NCBI GenBank assembly: GCA_949318235.1
Contig: OX439129.1
Span: 1,798,001-1,862,000, forward strand
Length of the DNA stretch: 64,000 nucleotides
Source of the DNA: Ecdyonurus torrentis
Lineage: Eukaryota; Arthropoda; Insecta; Ephemeroptera; Heptageniidae
Direction of reading: 5' to 3'
Shown here piece after piece: positions 1 to 12,913 of this stretch; position 1 is the first letter of the stretch, and every line of letters starts with the position of its first letter. Below the pieces are notes generated by a model. It saw nothing but the letters and a program-made list of their open reading frames with translations, was not told the DNA's origin and searched no databases. A program made the translations under genes and the position numbers.

Positions 1-2806
1 ATCTCAAAAACTGTAAGTGTTAAATTTTTTTAAGTAGCAACATTGAATTCTGCGCATTTTTTCACATAATAATCACTAATTATTTACTTGATTACATGAA
101 CTTTTGTTTACAGAATAAAAACTCGATTATCTCAAAAACTATAAGTGTTAAAATTTTTTAAGTAGCACCATTGAATTCTGCGCATTTTTTCACATAAGAA
201 TCACTCCTCATTTACTTGATTACATGAACTTTTGTTTACAGTATAAAAACTCGATTATCTCAAAAACTATAAGAGTTAAATTTTTTAAGTAGCACCATTG
301 GATTCTGTGCATTTTTTCACATAAGAATCACTTCTCATTCACTTGATTACATGAACTTTTGTTTACAGAATAAAAACTCGATTATCTCAAAAACTATAAG
401 TGTTAAAATTTTTTAATTAGCACCATTGAATTCTGCGCATTTTTTTACATAAGAATCACTCCTTATTTACTTGATTACATGAACTTTTGTTTACAGATTA
501 AAAACTCGATTATCTCAAAAACTATAAGTGTTAAAATTTTTTAAGTAGCAACATTGAATTCTGCGCATTTTTTCACATAATAATCACTAATTATTTACTT
601 GATTACATGAACTTTTGTTTACAGAATAAAAACTCGATTATCTCAAAAACTATAAGTGTTAAAATTTTTTAAGTAGCACCATTGAATTCTGCGCATTTTT
701 TCACATAAGAATCACTCCTCATTTACTTGATTACATGAACTTTTGTTTACAGTATAAAAACTCGATTATCTCAAAAACTATAAGAGTTAAATTTTTTTAA
801 GTAGCACCATTGGATTTGGCGCAATTTTTCACATAAGAATCACTGCTTATTTACTTGATTACATGAACTTTTGTTTTCAGATTAAAAACTCGATTATCTC
901 AAAAACTATAAGAGTTAAATTTTTTTAAGTAGCACCATTGGATTTGGCGCATTTTTCACATAAGAATCACTCCTTATTTACTTGATTACATGAACTTTTG
1001 TTTACAGTATAAAAACTCGATTATCTCAAAAACTATTAGAGTTAAAATTTTTTAAGTAGCACCATTGGATTCTGTGCATTTTTTCACATAAGAATCACTT
1101 CTCATTCACTTGATTACATGAACTTTTTTTTACAGAATAAAAACTCGATTATCTCAAAAACTATAAGTGTTAAAATTTTTTAATTAGCACCATTGAATTC
1201 TGCGCATTTTTTTACATAAGAATCACTCCTTATTTACTTGATTACATGAACTTTTGTTTACAGATTAAAAACTCGATTATCTCAAAAACTATAAGTGTTA
1301 AAATTTTTTAAGTAGTACCATTAAATTCTGCGCATTTCTTCACATAAGAATCACTCTTCATTTACTTGATTACATGAACTTTTGTTTACAGAATATAAAC
1401 TCGATTATCTCAAAAACTATGAGTGTTAAAATTTTTTAATTAGCACCATTAGCTTCGCCGCATTTTTTCACATAAGAATCAGTCCTTATTTACTTGATTA
1501 CATGAACTTTTGTTTACAGAATAAAAACTCGATTATCTCAAAAACTATAAGAGTTAAATTTTTTTAAGTAGCACCATTGGATTTGGCGCAATTTTTCACA
1601 TAAGAATCACTGCTTATTTACTTGATTACATGAACTTTTGTTTTCAGATTAAAAACTCGATTATCTCAAAAACTATAAGAGTTAAATTTTTTTAAGTAGC
1701 ACCATTGGATTTGGCGCATTTTTCACATAAGAATCACTCCTTATTTACTTGATTACATGAACTTTTGTTTACAGTATAAAAACTCGATTATCTCAAAAAC
1801 TATTAGAGTTAAAATTTTTTAAGTAGCACCATTGGATTCTGTGCATTTTTTCACATAAGAATCACTTCTCATTCACTTGATTACATGAACTTTTGTTTAC
1901 AGAATAAAAACTCGATTATCTCAAAAACTATAAGTGTTAAAATTTTTTAATTAGCACCATTGAATTCTGCGCATTTTTTTACATAAGAATCACTCCTTAT
2001 TTACTTGATTACATGAACTTTTGTTTACAGATTAAAAACTCGATTATCTCAAAAACTATAAGTGTTAAAATTTTTTAAGTAGTACCATTAAATTCTGCGC
2101 ATTTTTTCACATAAGAATCACTCTTCATTTACTTGATTACATGAACTTTTGTTTACAGAATATAATCTCGATTATCTCAAAAACTATGAGTGTTAAAATT
2201 TTTTAATTAGCACCATTAGCTTCGCCGCATTTTTTCACATAAGAATCAGTCCTTATTTACTTGATTACATGAACTTTTGTTTACAGAATAAAAACTCGAT
2301 TATCTCAAAAACTATAAGTGTTAAAATTTTTTAAGTAGCACCATTGAATTCTGCGCATTTTTTCACATAAAAATCACTCCTCATTTACTTGATTACATGA
2401 ACTTTTGTTTACAGTATAAAAACTCGATTATCTCAAAAACTATAAAAGTAAAATTTTTTTAATTGGCACCATTAGATTTGCCGCATTTTTTCACATAAGA
2501 ATCACTCCTTATTTACTTGATTACATGAACTTTTGTTTACAGATTAAAAACTCGATTATTTCAAAAACTATAAGAGTTAAATTTTTTTAAGTAGCACCAT
2601 TGGATTTGGCGCATTTTTTCACATAAGAATCACTCCTCATTTACTTGATTACATGAACTTTTGTTTACAGAATAAAAACTCGATTATCTCAAAAACTATG
2701 AGTGTTTAAATTTTTTAAGTAGCACCATTGAATTCTGCGCATTTTTTTACATAAAAATCACTCCTTATTTACTTGATTACATGAACTTTTGTTTACAGAA
2801 TAAAAA
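1..2806 (+). repeat. HOR block 1, 22 monomers (first one partial)
   Basis: The order read is A-B-E'-F, then A-B-C-D-E-F-G-H, then C-D-E-F-G-H-I-J-K-L. E' at 250-376 is a D/E mosaic of 127 bp: it has the ataagag start and short T tract, with the E core ggattctgtgca. Private changes are an extra-long T run near 1,124-1,131, a cytosine interrupting the T tract in the G monomer near 1,338, and cagaatataatctcg near 2,156. The block lacks the C that block 2 has in its first five monomers. The internal run C-to-H occurs twice, an 8-plus-10 monomer arrangement. Confidence 0.85.
122..249 (+). repeat. Representative full-length satellite monomer (subtype B)
   Basis: This is a typical 128-bp unit, used here for numbering. 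Positions 1-19 read ctcgattatctcaaaaact and are nearly constant across the window. Positions 20-40 hold a variable heptamer followed by an A/T tract of the ttaaaattttttaa type, which is nearly self-complementary. Positions 41-63 are the main variable core; in this copy it includes an EcoRI site, GAATTC. Positions 64-69 are a T tract and 70-89 are moderately variable. Positions 90-120 are nearly constant and end in tttgtttacag. Positions 121-128 vary among aataaaaa, tataaaaa, attaaaaa and aatataaa. I count 35 G or C bases of 128. Confidence 0.95.
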
Positions 2807-5748
2807 CTCGATTATCTCAAAAACTGTAAGTGTTAAAATTTTTTAAGTAGCAACATTGAATTCTGCGCATTTTTTCACATAATAATCACTAATTATTTAC
2901 TTGATTACATGAACTTTTGTTTACAGAATAAAAACTCGATTATCTCAAAAACTATAAGTGTTAAAATTTTTTAAGTAGCACCATTGAATTCTGCGCATTT
3001 TTTCACATAAGAATCACTCCTCATTTACTTGATTACATGAACTTTTGTTTACAGTATAAAAACTCGATTATCTCAAAAACTATAAGAGTTAAATTTTTTT
3101 AAGTAGCACCATTGGATTTGGCGCAATTTTTCACATAAGAATCACTGCTTATTTACTTGATTACATGAACTTTTGTTTTCAGATTAAAAACTCGATTATC
3201 TCAAAAACTATAAGAGTTAAAATTTTTTAAGTAGCACCATTGGATTCTGTGCATTTTTTCACATAAGAATCACTTCTCATTCACTTGATTACATGAACTT
3301 TTGTTTACAGAATAAAAACTCGATTATCTCAAAAACTATAAGTGTTAAAATTTTTTAATTAGCACCATTGAATTCTGCGCATTTTTTTACATAAGAATCA
3401 CTCCTTATTTACTTGATTACATGAACTTTTGTTTACAGATTAAAAACTCGATTATCTCAAAAACTATAAGTGTTAAAATTTTTTAAGTAGCAACATTGAA
3501 TTCTGCGCATTTTTTCACATAATAATCACTAATTATTTACTTGATTACATGAACTTTTGTTTACAGAATAAAAACTCGATTATCTCAAAAACTATAAGTG
3601 TTAAAATTTTTTAAGTAGCACCATTGAATTCTGCGCATTTTTTCACATAAGAATCACTCCTCATTTACTTGATTACATGAACTTTTGTTTACAGTATAAA
3701 AACTCGATTATCTCAAAAACTATAAGAGTTAAATTTTTTTAAGTAGCACCATTGGATTTGGCGCAATTTTTCACATAAGAATCACTGCTTATTTACTTGA
3801 TTACATGAACTTTTGTTTTCAGATTAAAAACTCGATTATCTCAAAAACTATAAGAGTTAAATTTTTTTAAGTAGCACCATTGGATTTGGCGCATTTTTCA
3901 CATAAGAATCACTCCTTATTTACTTGATTACATGAACTTTTGTTTACAGTATAAAAACTCGATTATCTCAAAAACTATTAGAGTTAAAATTTTTTAAGTA
4001 GCACCATTGGATTCTGTGCATTTTTTCACATAAGAATCACTTCTCATTCACTTGATTACATGAACTTTTGTTTACAGAATAAAAACTCGATTATCTCAAA
4101 AACTATAAGTGTTAAAATTTTTTAATTAGCACCATTGAATTCTGCGCATTTTTTTACATAAGAATCACTCCTTATTTACTTGATTACATGAACTTTTGTT
4201 TACAGATTAAAAACTCGATTATCTCAAAAACTATAAGTGTTAAAATTTTTTAAGTAGTACCATTAAATTCTGCGCATTTTTTCACATAAGAATCACTCTT
4301 CATTTACTTGATTACATGAACTTTTGTTTACAGAATATAAACTCGATTATCTCAAAAACTATGAGTGTTAAAATTTTTTAATTAGCACCATTAGCTTCGC
4401 CGCATTTTTTCACATAAGAATCAGTCCTTATTTACTTGATTACATGAACTTTTGTTTACAGAATAAAAACTCGATTATCTCAAAAACTATAAGAGTTAAA
4501 TTTTTTTAAGTAGCACCATTGGATTTGGCGCAATTTTTCACATAAGAATCACTGCTTATTTACTTGATTACATGAACTTTTGTTTTCAGATTAAAAACTC
4601 GATTATCTCAAAAACTATAAGAGTTAAATTTTTTTAAGTAGCACCATTGGATTTGGCGCATTTTTCACATAAGAATCACTCCTTATTTACTTGATTACAT
4701 GAACTTTTGTTTACAGTATAAAAACTCGATTATCTCAAAAACTATTAGAGTTAAAATTTTTTAAGTAGCACCATTGGATTCTGTGCATTTTTTCACATAA
4801 GAATCACTTCTCATTCACTTGATTACATGAACTTTTGTTTACAGAATAAAAACTCGATTATCTCAAAAACTATAAGTGTTAAAATTTTTTAATTAGCACC
4901 ATTGAATTCTGCGCATTTTTTTACATAAGAATCACTCCTTATTTACTTGATTACATGAACTTTTGTTTACAGATTAAAAACTCGATTATCTCAAAAACTA
5001 TAAGTGTTAAAATTTTTTAAGTAGTACCATTAAATTCTGCGCATTTTTTCACATAAGAATCACTCTTCATTTACTTGATTACATGAACTTTTGTTTACAG
5101 AATATAAACTCGATTATCTCAAAAACTATGAGTGTTAAAATTTTTTAATTAGCACCATTAGCTTCGCCGCATTTTTTCACATAAGAATCAGTCCTTATTT
5201 ACTTGATTACATGAACTTTTGTTTACAGAATAAAAACTCGATTATCTCAAAAACTATAAGTGTTAAAATTTTTTAAGTAGCACCATTGAATTCTGCGCAT
5301 TTTTTCACATAAAAATCACTCCTCATTTACTTGATTACATGAACTTTTGTTTACAGTATAAAAACTCGATTATCTCAAAAACTATAAAAGTAAAATTTTT
5401 TTAATTGGCACCATTAGATTTGCCGCATTTTTTCACATAAGAATCACTCCTTATTTACTTGATTACATGAACTTTTGTTTACAGATTAAAAACTCGATTA
5501 TTTCAAAAACTATAAGAGTTAAATTTTTTTAAGTAGCACCATTGGATTTGGCGCATTTTTTCACATAAGAATCACTCCTCATTTACTTGATTACATGAAC
5601 TTTTGTTTACAGAATAAAAACTCGATTATCTCAAAAACTATGAGTGTTTAAATTTTTTAAGTAGCACCATTGAATTCTGCGCATTTTTTTACATAAAAAT
5701 CACTCCTTATTTACTTGATTACATGAACTTTTGTTTACAGAATAAAAA
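2807..5748 (+). repeat. HOR block 2, 23 monomers, 2,942 bp
   Basis: The order read is A-B-C-E'-F, A-B-C-D-E-F-G-H, C-D-E-F-G-H-I-J-K-L. It starts at an A monomer with gtaagtg (2,826). The block parallels block 1 with one extra C, and the second A begins at 3,447, exactly 2,942 bases after its counterpart at 505. The E' monomer at 3,191-3,318 combines an ataagag start with the E core. The first thirteen monomers recur at the start of block 5, 6,780 bases downstream. Confidence 0.85.
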
Positions 5749-7283
5749 CTCGATTATCTCAAAAACTGTAAGTGTTAAAATTTTTTAAGTAGCAACATTG
5801 AATTCTGCGCATTTTTTCACATAATAATCACTAATTATTTACTTGATTACATGAACTTTTGTTTACAGAATAAAAACTCGATTATCTCAAAAACTATAAG
5901 TGTTAAAATTTTTTAAGTAGCACCATTGGATTCTGTGCATTTTTTCACATAAGAATCACTTCTCATTCACTTGATTACATGAACTTTTGTTTACAGAATA
6001 AAAACTCGATTATCTCAAAAACTATAAGTGTTAAAATTTTTTAATTAGCACCATTGAATTCTGCGCATTTTTTTACATAAGAATCACTCCTTATTTACTT
6101 GATTACATGAACTTTTGTTTACAGATTAAAAACTCGATTATCTCAAAAACTATAAGTGTTAAAATTTTTTAAGTAGCAACATTGAATTCTGCGCATTTTT
6201 TCACATAATAATCACTAATTATTTACTTGATTACATGAACTTTTGTTTACAGAATAAAAACTCGATTATCTCAAAAACTATAAGTGTTAAAATTTTTTAA
6301 GTAGCACCATTGAATTCTGCGCATTTTTTCACATAAGAATCACTCCTCATTTACTTGATTACATGAACTTTTGTTTACAGTATAAAAACTCGATTATCTC
6401 AAAAACTATAAGAGTTAAATTTTTTTAAGTAGCACCATTGGATTTGGCGCAATTTTTCACATAAGAATCACTGCTTATTTACTTGATTACATGAACTTTT
6501 GTTTTCAGATTAAAAACTCGATTATCTCAAAAACTATAAGAGTTAAATTTTTTTAAGTAGCACCATTGGATTTGGCGCATTTTTCACATAAGAATCACTC
6601 CTTATTTACTTGATTACATGAACTTTTGTTTACAGTATAAAAACTCGATTATCTCAAAAACTATTAGAGTTAAAATTTTTTAAGTAGCACCATTGGATTC
6701 TGTGCATTTTTTCACATAAGAATCACTTCTCATTCACTTGATTACATGAACTTTTGTTTACAGAATAAAAACTCGATTATCTCAAAAACTATAAGTGTTA
6801 AAATTTTTTAATTAGCACCATTGAATTCTGCGCATTTTTTTACATAAGAATCACTCCTTATTTACTTGATTACATGAACTTTTGTTTACAGATTAAAAAC
6901 TCGATTATCTCAAAAACTATAAGTGTTAAAATTTTTTAAGTAGTACCATTAAATTCTGCGCATTTTTTCACATAAGAATCACTCTTCATTTACTTGATTA
7001 CATGAACTTTTGTTTACAGAATATAAACTCGATTATCTCAAAAACTATGAGTGTTAAAATTTTTTAATTAGCACTATTAGCTTCGCCGCATTTTTTCACA
7101 TAAGAATCAGTCCTTATTTACTTGATTACATGAACTTTTGTTTACAGAATAAAAACTCGATTATCTCAAAAACTATAAGTGTTAAAATTTTTTAAGTAGC
7201 ACCATTGAATTCTGCGCATTTTTTTACATAAAAATCACTCCTTATTTACTTGATTACATGAACTTTTGTTTACAGAATAAAAA
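5749..7283 (+). repeat. HOR block 3, 12 rearranged monomers, 1,535 bp
   Basis: The order read is A, a B/E mosaic (5,877-6,004), F, A, B, C, D, E, F, G, H, then an I/L mosaic (7,156-7,283). The B/E unit begins like B (ataagtg) and continues as E (ggattctgtgca, cttctcattcac), so E and F follow A directly and C and D are skipped. The H copy has a private gcactattagc. The terminal mosaic joins an I-like first half to the 7-T tract and cataaaaat of L, bypassing J and K. It leads straight into the mosaic cluster that opens block 4. Confidence 0.8.
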
Positions 7284-9586
7284 CTCGATTATCTCAAAAA
7301 CTGTAAGTGTTAAAATTTTTTAAGTAGCACCATTGGATTCTGTGCATTTTTTCACATAATAATCACTAATTATTTACTTGATTACATGAACTTTTGTTTT
7401 CAGATTAAAAACTCGATTATCTCAAAAACTATAAGAGTTAAAATTTTTTAATTAGCACCATTGAATTCTGCGCATTTTTTTACATAAGAATCACTCCTTA
7501 TTTACTTGATTACATGAACTTTTGTTTACAGATTAAAAACTCGATTATCTCAAAAACTATAAGTGTTAAAATTTTTTAAGTAGCACCATTGGATTCTGTG
7601 CATTTTTTCACATAAGAATCACTTCTCATTCACTTGATTACATGAACTTTTGTTTACAGTATAAAAACTCGATTATCTCAAAAACTATTAGAGTTAAAAT
7701 TTTTTAAGTAGCACCATTGGATTCTGTGCATTTTTTCACATAAGAATCACTTCTCATTCACTTGATTACATGAACTTTTGTTTACAGAATAAAAACTCGA
7801 TTATCTCAAAAACTATAAGTGTTAAAATTTTTTAATTAGCACCATTGAATTCTGCGCATTTTTTTACATAAGAATCACTCCTTATTTACTTGATTACATG
7901 AACTTTTGTTTACAGATTAAAAACTCGATTATCTCAAAAACTATAAGTGTTAAAATTTTTTAAGTAGTACCATTAAATTCTGCGCATTTTTTCACATAAG
8001 AATCACTCTTCATTTACTTGATTACATGAACTTTTGTTTACAGAATATAAACTCGATTATCTCAAAAACTATGAGTGTTAAAATTTTTTAATTAGCACCA
8101 TTAGCTTCGCCGCATTTTTTCACATAAGAATCAGTCCTTATTTACTTGATTACATGAACTTTTGTTTACAGAATAAAAACTCGATTATCTCAAAAACTAT
8201 AAGTGTTAAAATTTTTTAAGTAGCACCATTGAATTCTGCGCATTTTTTCACATAAAAATCACTCCTCATTTACTTGATTACATGAACTTTTGTTTACAGT
8301 ATAAAAACTCGATTATCTCAAAAACTATAAGAGTTAAATTTTTTTAAGTAGCACCATTGGATTTGGCGCAATTTTTCACATAAGAATCACTGCTTATTTA
8401 CTTGATTACATGAACTTTTGTTTTCAGATTAAAAACTCGATTATCTCAAAAACTATAAGAGTTAAATTTTTTTAAGTAGCACCATTGGATTTGGCGCATT
8501 TTTCACATAAGAATCACTCCTTATTTACTTGATTACATGAACTTTTGTTTACAGTATAAAAACTCGATTATCTCAAAAACTATTAGAGTTAAAATTTTTT
8601 AAGTAGCACCATTGGATTCTGTGCATTTTTTCACATAAGAATCACTTCTCATTCACTTGATTACATGAACTTTTGTTTACAGAATAAAAACTCGATTATC
8701 TCAAAAACTATAAGTGTTAAAATTTTTTAATTAGCACCATTGAATTCTGCGCATTTTTTTACATAAGAATCACTCCTTATTTACTTGATTACATGAACTT
8801 TTGTTTACAGATTAAAAACTCGATTATCTCAAAAACTATAAGTGTTAAAATTTTTTAAGTAGTACCATTAAATTCTGCGCATTTTTTCACATAAGAATCA
8901 CTCTTCATTTACTTGATTACATGAACTTTTGTTTACAGAATATAAACTCGATTATCTCAAAAACTATGAGTGTTAAAATTTTTTAATTAGCACCATTAGC
9001 TTCGCCGCATTTTTTCACATAAGAATCAGTCCTTATTTACTTGATTACATGAACTTTTGTTTACAGAATAAAAACTCGATTATCTCAAAAACTATAAGTG
9101 TTAAAATTTTTTAAGTAGCACCATTGAATTCTGCGCATTTTTTCACATAAAAATCACTCCTCATTTACTTGATTACATGAACTTTTGTTTACAGTATAAA
9201 AACTCGATTATCTCAAAAACTATAAAAGTAAAATTTTTTTAATTGGCACCATTAGATTTGCCGCATTTTTTCACATAAGAATCACTCCTTATTTACTTGA
9301 TTACATGAACTTTTGTTTACAGATTAAAAACTCGATTATTTCAAAAACTATAAGAGTTAAATTTTTTTAAGTAGCACCATTGGATTTGGCGCATTTTTTC
9401 ACATAAGAATCACTCCTCATTTACTTGATTACATGAACTTTTGTTTACAGAATAAAAACTCGATTATCTCAAAAACTATGAGTGTTTAAATTTTTTAAGT
9501 AGCACCATTGAATTCTGCGCATTTTTTTACATAAAAATCACTCCTTATTTACTTGATTACATGAACTTTTGTTTACAGAATAAAAA
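7284..9586 (+). repeat. HOR block 4, 18 monomers, 2,303 bp, mosaic 5' end
   Basis: The first three monomers are mosaics (7,284-7,667). They are followed by E-F-G-H-I, then C-D-E-F-G-H-I-J-K-L. The opening A-like unit has the A start gtaagtg, the E core ggattctgtgca, the A tail taatcactaatta and the C end ttttcagatt. Next comes an F with an ataagag start, then an E-core unit with an ataagtg start and a cagtata end. An I followed directly by C (junction near 8,304) is also unusual. The final ten monomers are regular. Confidence 0.8.
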
Positions 9587-11761
9587 CTCGATTATCTCAA
9601 AAACTGTAAGTGTTAAAATTTTTTAAGTAGCAACATTGAATTCTGCGCATTTTTTCACATAATAATCACTAATTATTTACTTGATTACATGAACTTTTGT
9701 TTACAGAATAAAAACTCGATTATCTCAAAAACTATAAGTGTTAAAATTTTTTAAGTAGCACCATTGAATTCTGCGCATTTTTTCACATAAGAATCACTCC
9801 TCATTTACTTGATTACATGAACTTTTGTTTACAGTATAAAAACTCGATTATCTCAAAAACTATAAGAGTTAAATTTTTTTAAGTAGCACCATTGGATTTG
9901 GCGCAATTTTTCACATAAGAATCACTGCTTATTTACTTGATTACATGAACTTTTGTTTTCAGATTAAAAACTCGATTATCTCAAAAACTATAAGAGTTAA
10001 AATTTTTTAAGTAGCACCATTGGATTCTGTGCATTTTTTCACATAAGAATCACTTCTCATTCACTTGATTACATGAACTTTTGTTTACAGAATAAAAACT
10101 CGATTATCTCAAAAACTATAAGTGTTAAAATTTTTTAATTAGCACCATTGAATTCTGCGCATTTTTTTACATAAGAATCACTCCTTATTTACTTGATTAC
10201 ATGAACTTTTGTTTACAGATTAAAAACTCGATTATCTCAAAAACTATAAGTGTTAAAATTTTTTAAGTAGCAACATTGAATTCTGCGCATTTTTTCACAT
10301 AATAATCACTAATTATTTACTTGATTACATGAACTTTTGTTTACAGAATAAAAACTCGATTATCTCAAAAACTATAAGTGTTAAAATTTTTTAAGTAGCA
10401 CCATTGAATTCTGCGCATTTTTTCACATAAGAATCACTCCTCATTTACTTGATTACATGAACTTTTGTTTACAGTATAAAAACTCGATTATCTCAAAAAC
10501 TATAAGAGTTAAATTTTTTTAAGTAGCACCATTGGATTTGGCGCAATTTTTCACATAAGAATCACTGCTTATTTACTTGATTACATGAACTTTTGTTTTC
10601 AGATTAAAAACTCGATTATCTCAAAAACTATAAGAGTTAAATTTTTTTAAGTAGCACCATTGGATTTGGCGCATTTTTCACATAAGAATCACTCCTTATT
10701 TACTTGATTACATGAACTTTTGTTTACAGTATAAAAACTCGATTATCTCAAAAACTATTAGAGTTAAAATTTTTTAAGTAGCACCATTGGATTCTGTGCA
10801 TTTTTTCACATAAGAATCACTTCTCATTCACTTGATTACATGAACTTTTGTTTACAGAATAAAAACTCGATTATCTCAAAAACTATAAGTGTTAAAATTT
10901 TTTAATTAGCACCATTGAATTCTGCGCATTTTTTTACATAAGAATCACTCCTTATTTACTTGATTACATGAACTTTTGTTTACAGATTAAAAACTCGATT
11001 ATCTCAAAAACTATAAGTGTTAAAATTTTTTAAGTAGTACCATTAAATTCTGCGCATTTTTTCACATAAGAATCACTCTTCATTTACTTGATTACATGAA
11101 CTTTTGTTTACAGAATATAAACTCGATTATCTCAAAAACTATGAGTGTTAAAATTTTTTAATTAGCACCATTAGCTTCGCCGCATTTTTTCACATAAGAA
11201 TCAGTCCTTATTTACTTGATTACATGAACTTTTGTTTACAGAATAAAAACTCGATTATCTCAAAAACTATAAGTGTTAAAATTTTTTAAGTAGCACCATT
11301 GAATTCTGCGCATTTTTTCACATAAAAATCACTCCTCATTTACTTGATTACATGAACTTTTGTTTACAGTATAAAAACTCGATTATCTCAAAAACTATAA
11401 AAGTAAAATTTTTTTAATTGGCACCATTAGATTTGCCGCATTTTTTCACATAAGAATCACTCCTTATTTACTTGATTACATGAACTTTTGTTTACAGATT
11501 AAAAACTCGATTATTTCAAAAACTATAAGAGTTAAATTTTTTTAAGTAGCACCATTGGATTTGGCGCATTTTTTCACATAAGAATCACTCCTCATTTACT
11601 TGATTACATGAACTTTTGTTTACAGAATAAAAACTCGATTATCTCAAAAACTATGAGTGTTTAAATTTTTTAAGTAGCACCATTGAATTCTGCGCATTTT
11701 TTTACATAAAAATCACTCCTTATTTACTTGATTACATGAACTTTTGTTTACAGAATAAAAA
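9587..11761 (+). repeat. HOR block 5, 17 monomers, 2,175 bp
   Basis: The order read is A-B-C-E'-F, A-B-C-D-E-F-G-H, I-J-K-L. It equals block 2 with one C-to-H run (six monomers) removed. The start A carries gtaagtg at 9,606. The loss joins H directly to I, which restores the founding order. I noticed no private marker in this copy. Confidence 0.85.
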
Positions 11762-11889
11762 CTCGATTATCTCAAAAACTGTAAGTGTTAAAATTTTTTA
11801 AGTAGCAACATTGAATTCTGCGCATTTTTTCACATAATAATCACTAATTATTTACTTGATTACATGAACTTTTGTTTACAGAATAAAAA
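11762..11889 (+). repeat. Subtype A monomer
   Basis: 128 bp. Diagnostic features are gtagcaacattg in the core and taatcactaatta in the second half; it ends cagaataaaaa. In block-initial copies of domains 1 and 2 the heptamer is gtaagtg, which includes the splice-donor-like GTAAGT; elsewhere it is ataagtg. It contains an EcoRI site. Confidence 0.9.
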
Positions 11890-12017
11890 CTCGATTATCT
11901 CAAAAACTATAAGTGTTAAAATTTTTTAAGTAGCACCATTGAATTCTGCGCATTTTTTCACATAAGAATCACTCCTCATTTACTTGATTACATGAACTTT
12001 TGTTTACAGTATAAAAA
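11890..12017 (+). repeat. Subtype B monomer
   Basis: 128 bp. The core is caccattgaattctgcgc, followed by agaatcactcctca, and the end is cagtataaaaa, which contains TATAAAAA. From domain 2 onward most copies have ctgtgc instead of ctgcgc (called B' here), which removes the HhaI site GCGC. Confidence 0.9.
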
Positions 12018-12145
12018 CTCGATTATCTCAAAAACTATAAGAGTTAAATTTTTTTAAGTAGCACCATTGGATTTGGCGCAATTTTTCACATAAGAATCAC
12101 TGCTTATTTACTTGATTACATGAACTTTTGTTTTCAGATTAAAAA
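12018..12145 (+). repeat. Subtype C monomer
   Basis: 128 bp. It starts ataagagttaaa with a 7-T tract. The core is ggatttggcgcaat, followed by cactgcttat, and it ends gttttcagattaaaaa, where most subtypes have gtttacag. It has no EcoRI site. Confidence 0.9.
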
Positions 12146-12272
12146 CTCGATTATCTCAAAAACTATAAGAGTTAAATTTTTTTAAGTAGCACCATTGGAT
12201 TTGGCGCATTTTTCACATAAGAATCACTCCTTATTTACTTGATTACATGAACTTTTGTTTACAGTATAAAAA
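12146..12272 (+). repeat. Subtype D monomer
   Basis: 127 bp, one base short because the core T tract has five T (ggcgcatttttcac). It starts ataagagttaaa and ends cagtataaaaa. A later form (D2, six T, usually with cgattatttc at its start) replaces it in much of domains 2 and 3. Confidence 0.9.
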
Positions 12273-12400
12273 CTCGATTATCTCAAAAACTATTAGAGTT
12301 AAAATTTTTTAAGTAGCACCATTGGATTCTGTGCATTTTTTCACATAAGAATCACTTCTCATTCACTTGATTACATGAACTTTTGTTTACAGAATAAAAA
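12273..12400 (+). repeat. Subtype E monomer
   Basis: 128 bp. It has the attagag start, the core ggattctgtgca and the tail cttctcattcac, where other subtypes have atttac. It ends cagaataaaaa, containing AATAAA. Confidence 0.9.
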
Positions 12401-12529
12401 CTCGATTATCTCAAAAACTATAAGTGTTAAAATTTTTTAATTAGCACCATTGAATTCTGCGCATTTTTTTTACATAAGAATCACTCCTTATTTACTTGAT
12501 TACATGAACTTTTGTTTACAGATTAAAAA
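12401..12529 (+). repeat. Subtype F monomer, eight-T copy
   Basis: 129 bp here (128 elsewhere). It has aattagcaccattgaattc, then a T tract of eight instead of the usual seven followed by acataag, and ends cagattaaaaa. The extra T is probably a slippage change; an independent eight-T copy occurs near 48,292-48,299. Confidence 0.9.
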
Positions 12530-12657
12530 CTCGATTATCTCAAAAACTATAAGTGTTAAAATTTTTTAAGTAGTACCATTAAATTCTGCGCATTTTTTCA
12601 CATAAGAATCACTCTTCATTTACTTGATTACATGAACTTTTGTTTACAGAATATAAA
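12530..12657 (+). repeat. Subtype G monomer
   Basis: 128 bp. The core is gtagtaccattaaattctg; the change from gaattc to aaattc removes the EcoRI site. The tail is cactcttcattt and the end is cagaatataaa, the only founding subtype with this ending. G is almost always followed by H. Confidence 0.9.
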
Positions 12658-12785
12658 CTCGATTATCTCAAAAACTATGAGTGTTAAAATTTTTTAATTA
12701 GCACCATTAGCTTCGCCGCATTTTTTCACATAAGAATCAGTCCTTATTTACTTGATTACATGAACTTTTGTTTACAGAATAAAAA
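12658..12785 (+). repeat. Subtype H monomer
   Basis: 128 bp. It starts atgagtg, has aattagcaccattagcttcg in the core, and has the tail atcagtcctt, where other subtypes have atcact. It ends cagaataaaaa. TTCG followed by A at the right spacing recalls the first half of a CENP-B box, but the CGGG half is missing. Confidence 0.9.
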
Positions 12786-12913
12786 CTCGATTATCTCAAA
12801 AACTATAAGTGTTAAAATTTTTTAAGTAGCACCATTGAATTCTGCGCATTTTTTCACATAAAAATCACTCCTCATTTACTTGATTACATGAACTTTTGTT
12901 TACAGTATAAAAA
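12786..12913 (+). repeat. Subtype I monomer
   Basis: 128 bp. It matches B except for cataaaaatcactcctc in the second half, and ends cagtataaaaa. In domain 4 some copies (called If here) have gaatttttg instead of gaacttttg in the otherwise constant region. Confidence 0.9.

Noticed and set aside
105..170. Recurring short reading frame starting at atgaacttttg in each monomer, about 21 codons
   Set aside because: It ends at the A/T tract in nearly every monomer, has no ribosome-binding or coding signature, and follows from the repeat itself. The eight-T tract of O extends a frame into the next monomer, but no ATG opens the extended part from upstream.
12658..12785. Possible CENP-B box in H and J-type monomers (TTCG, four bases, then A)
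   Set aside because: Only the first half of the motif fits. The required CGGG half is replaced by T-rich sequence in every copy I looked at, so I do not call a CENP-B site.
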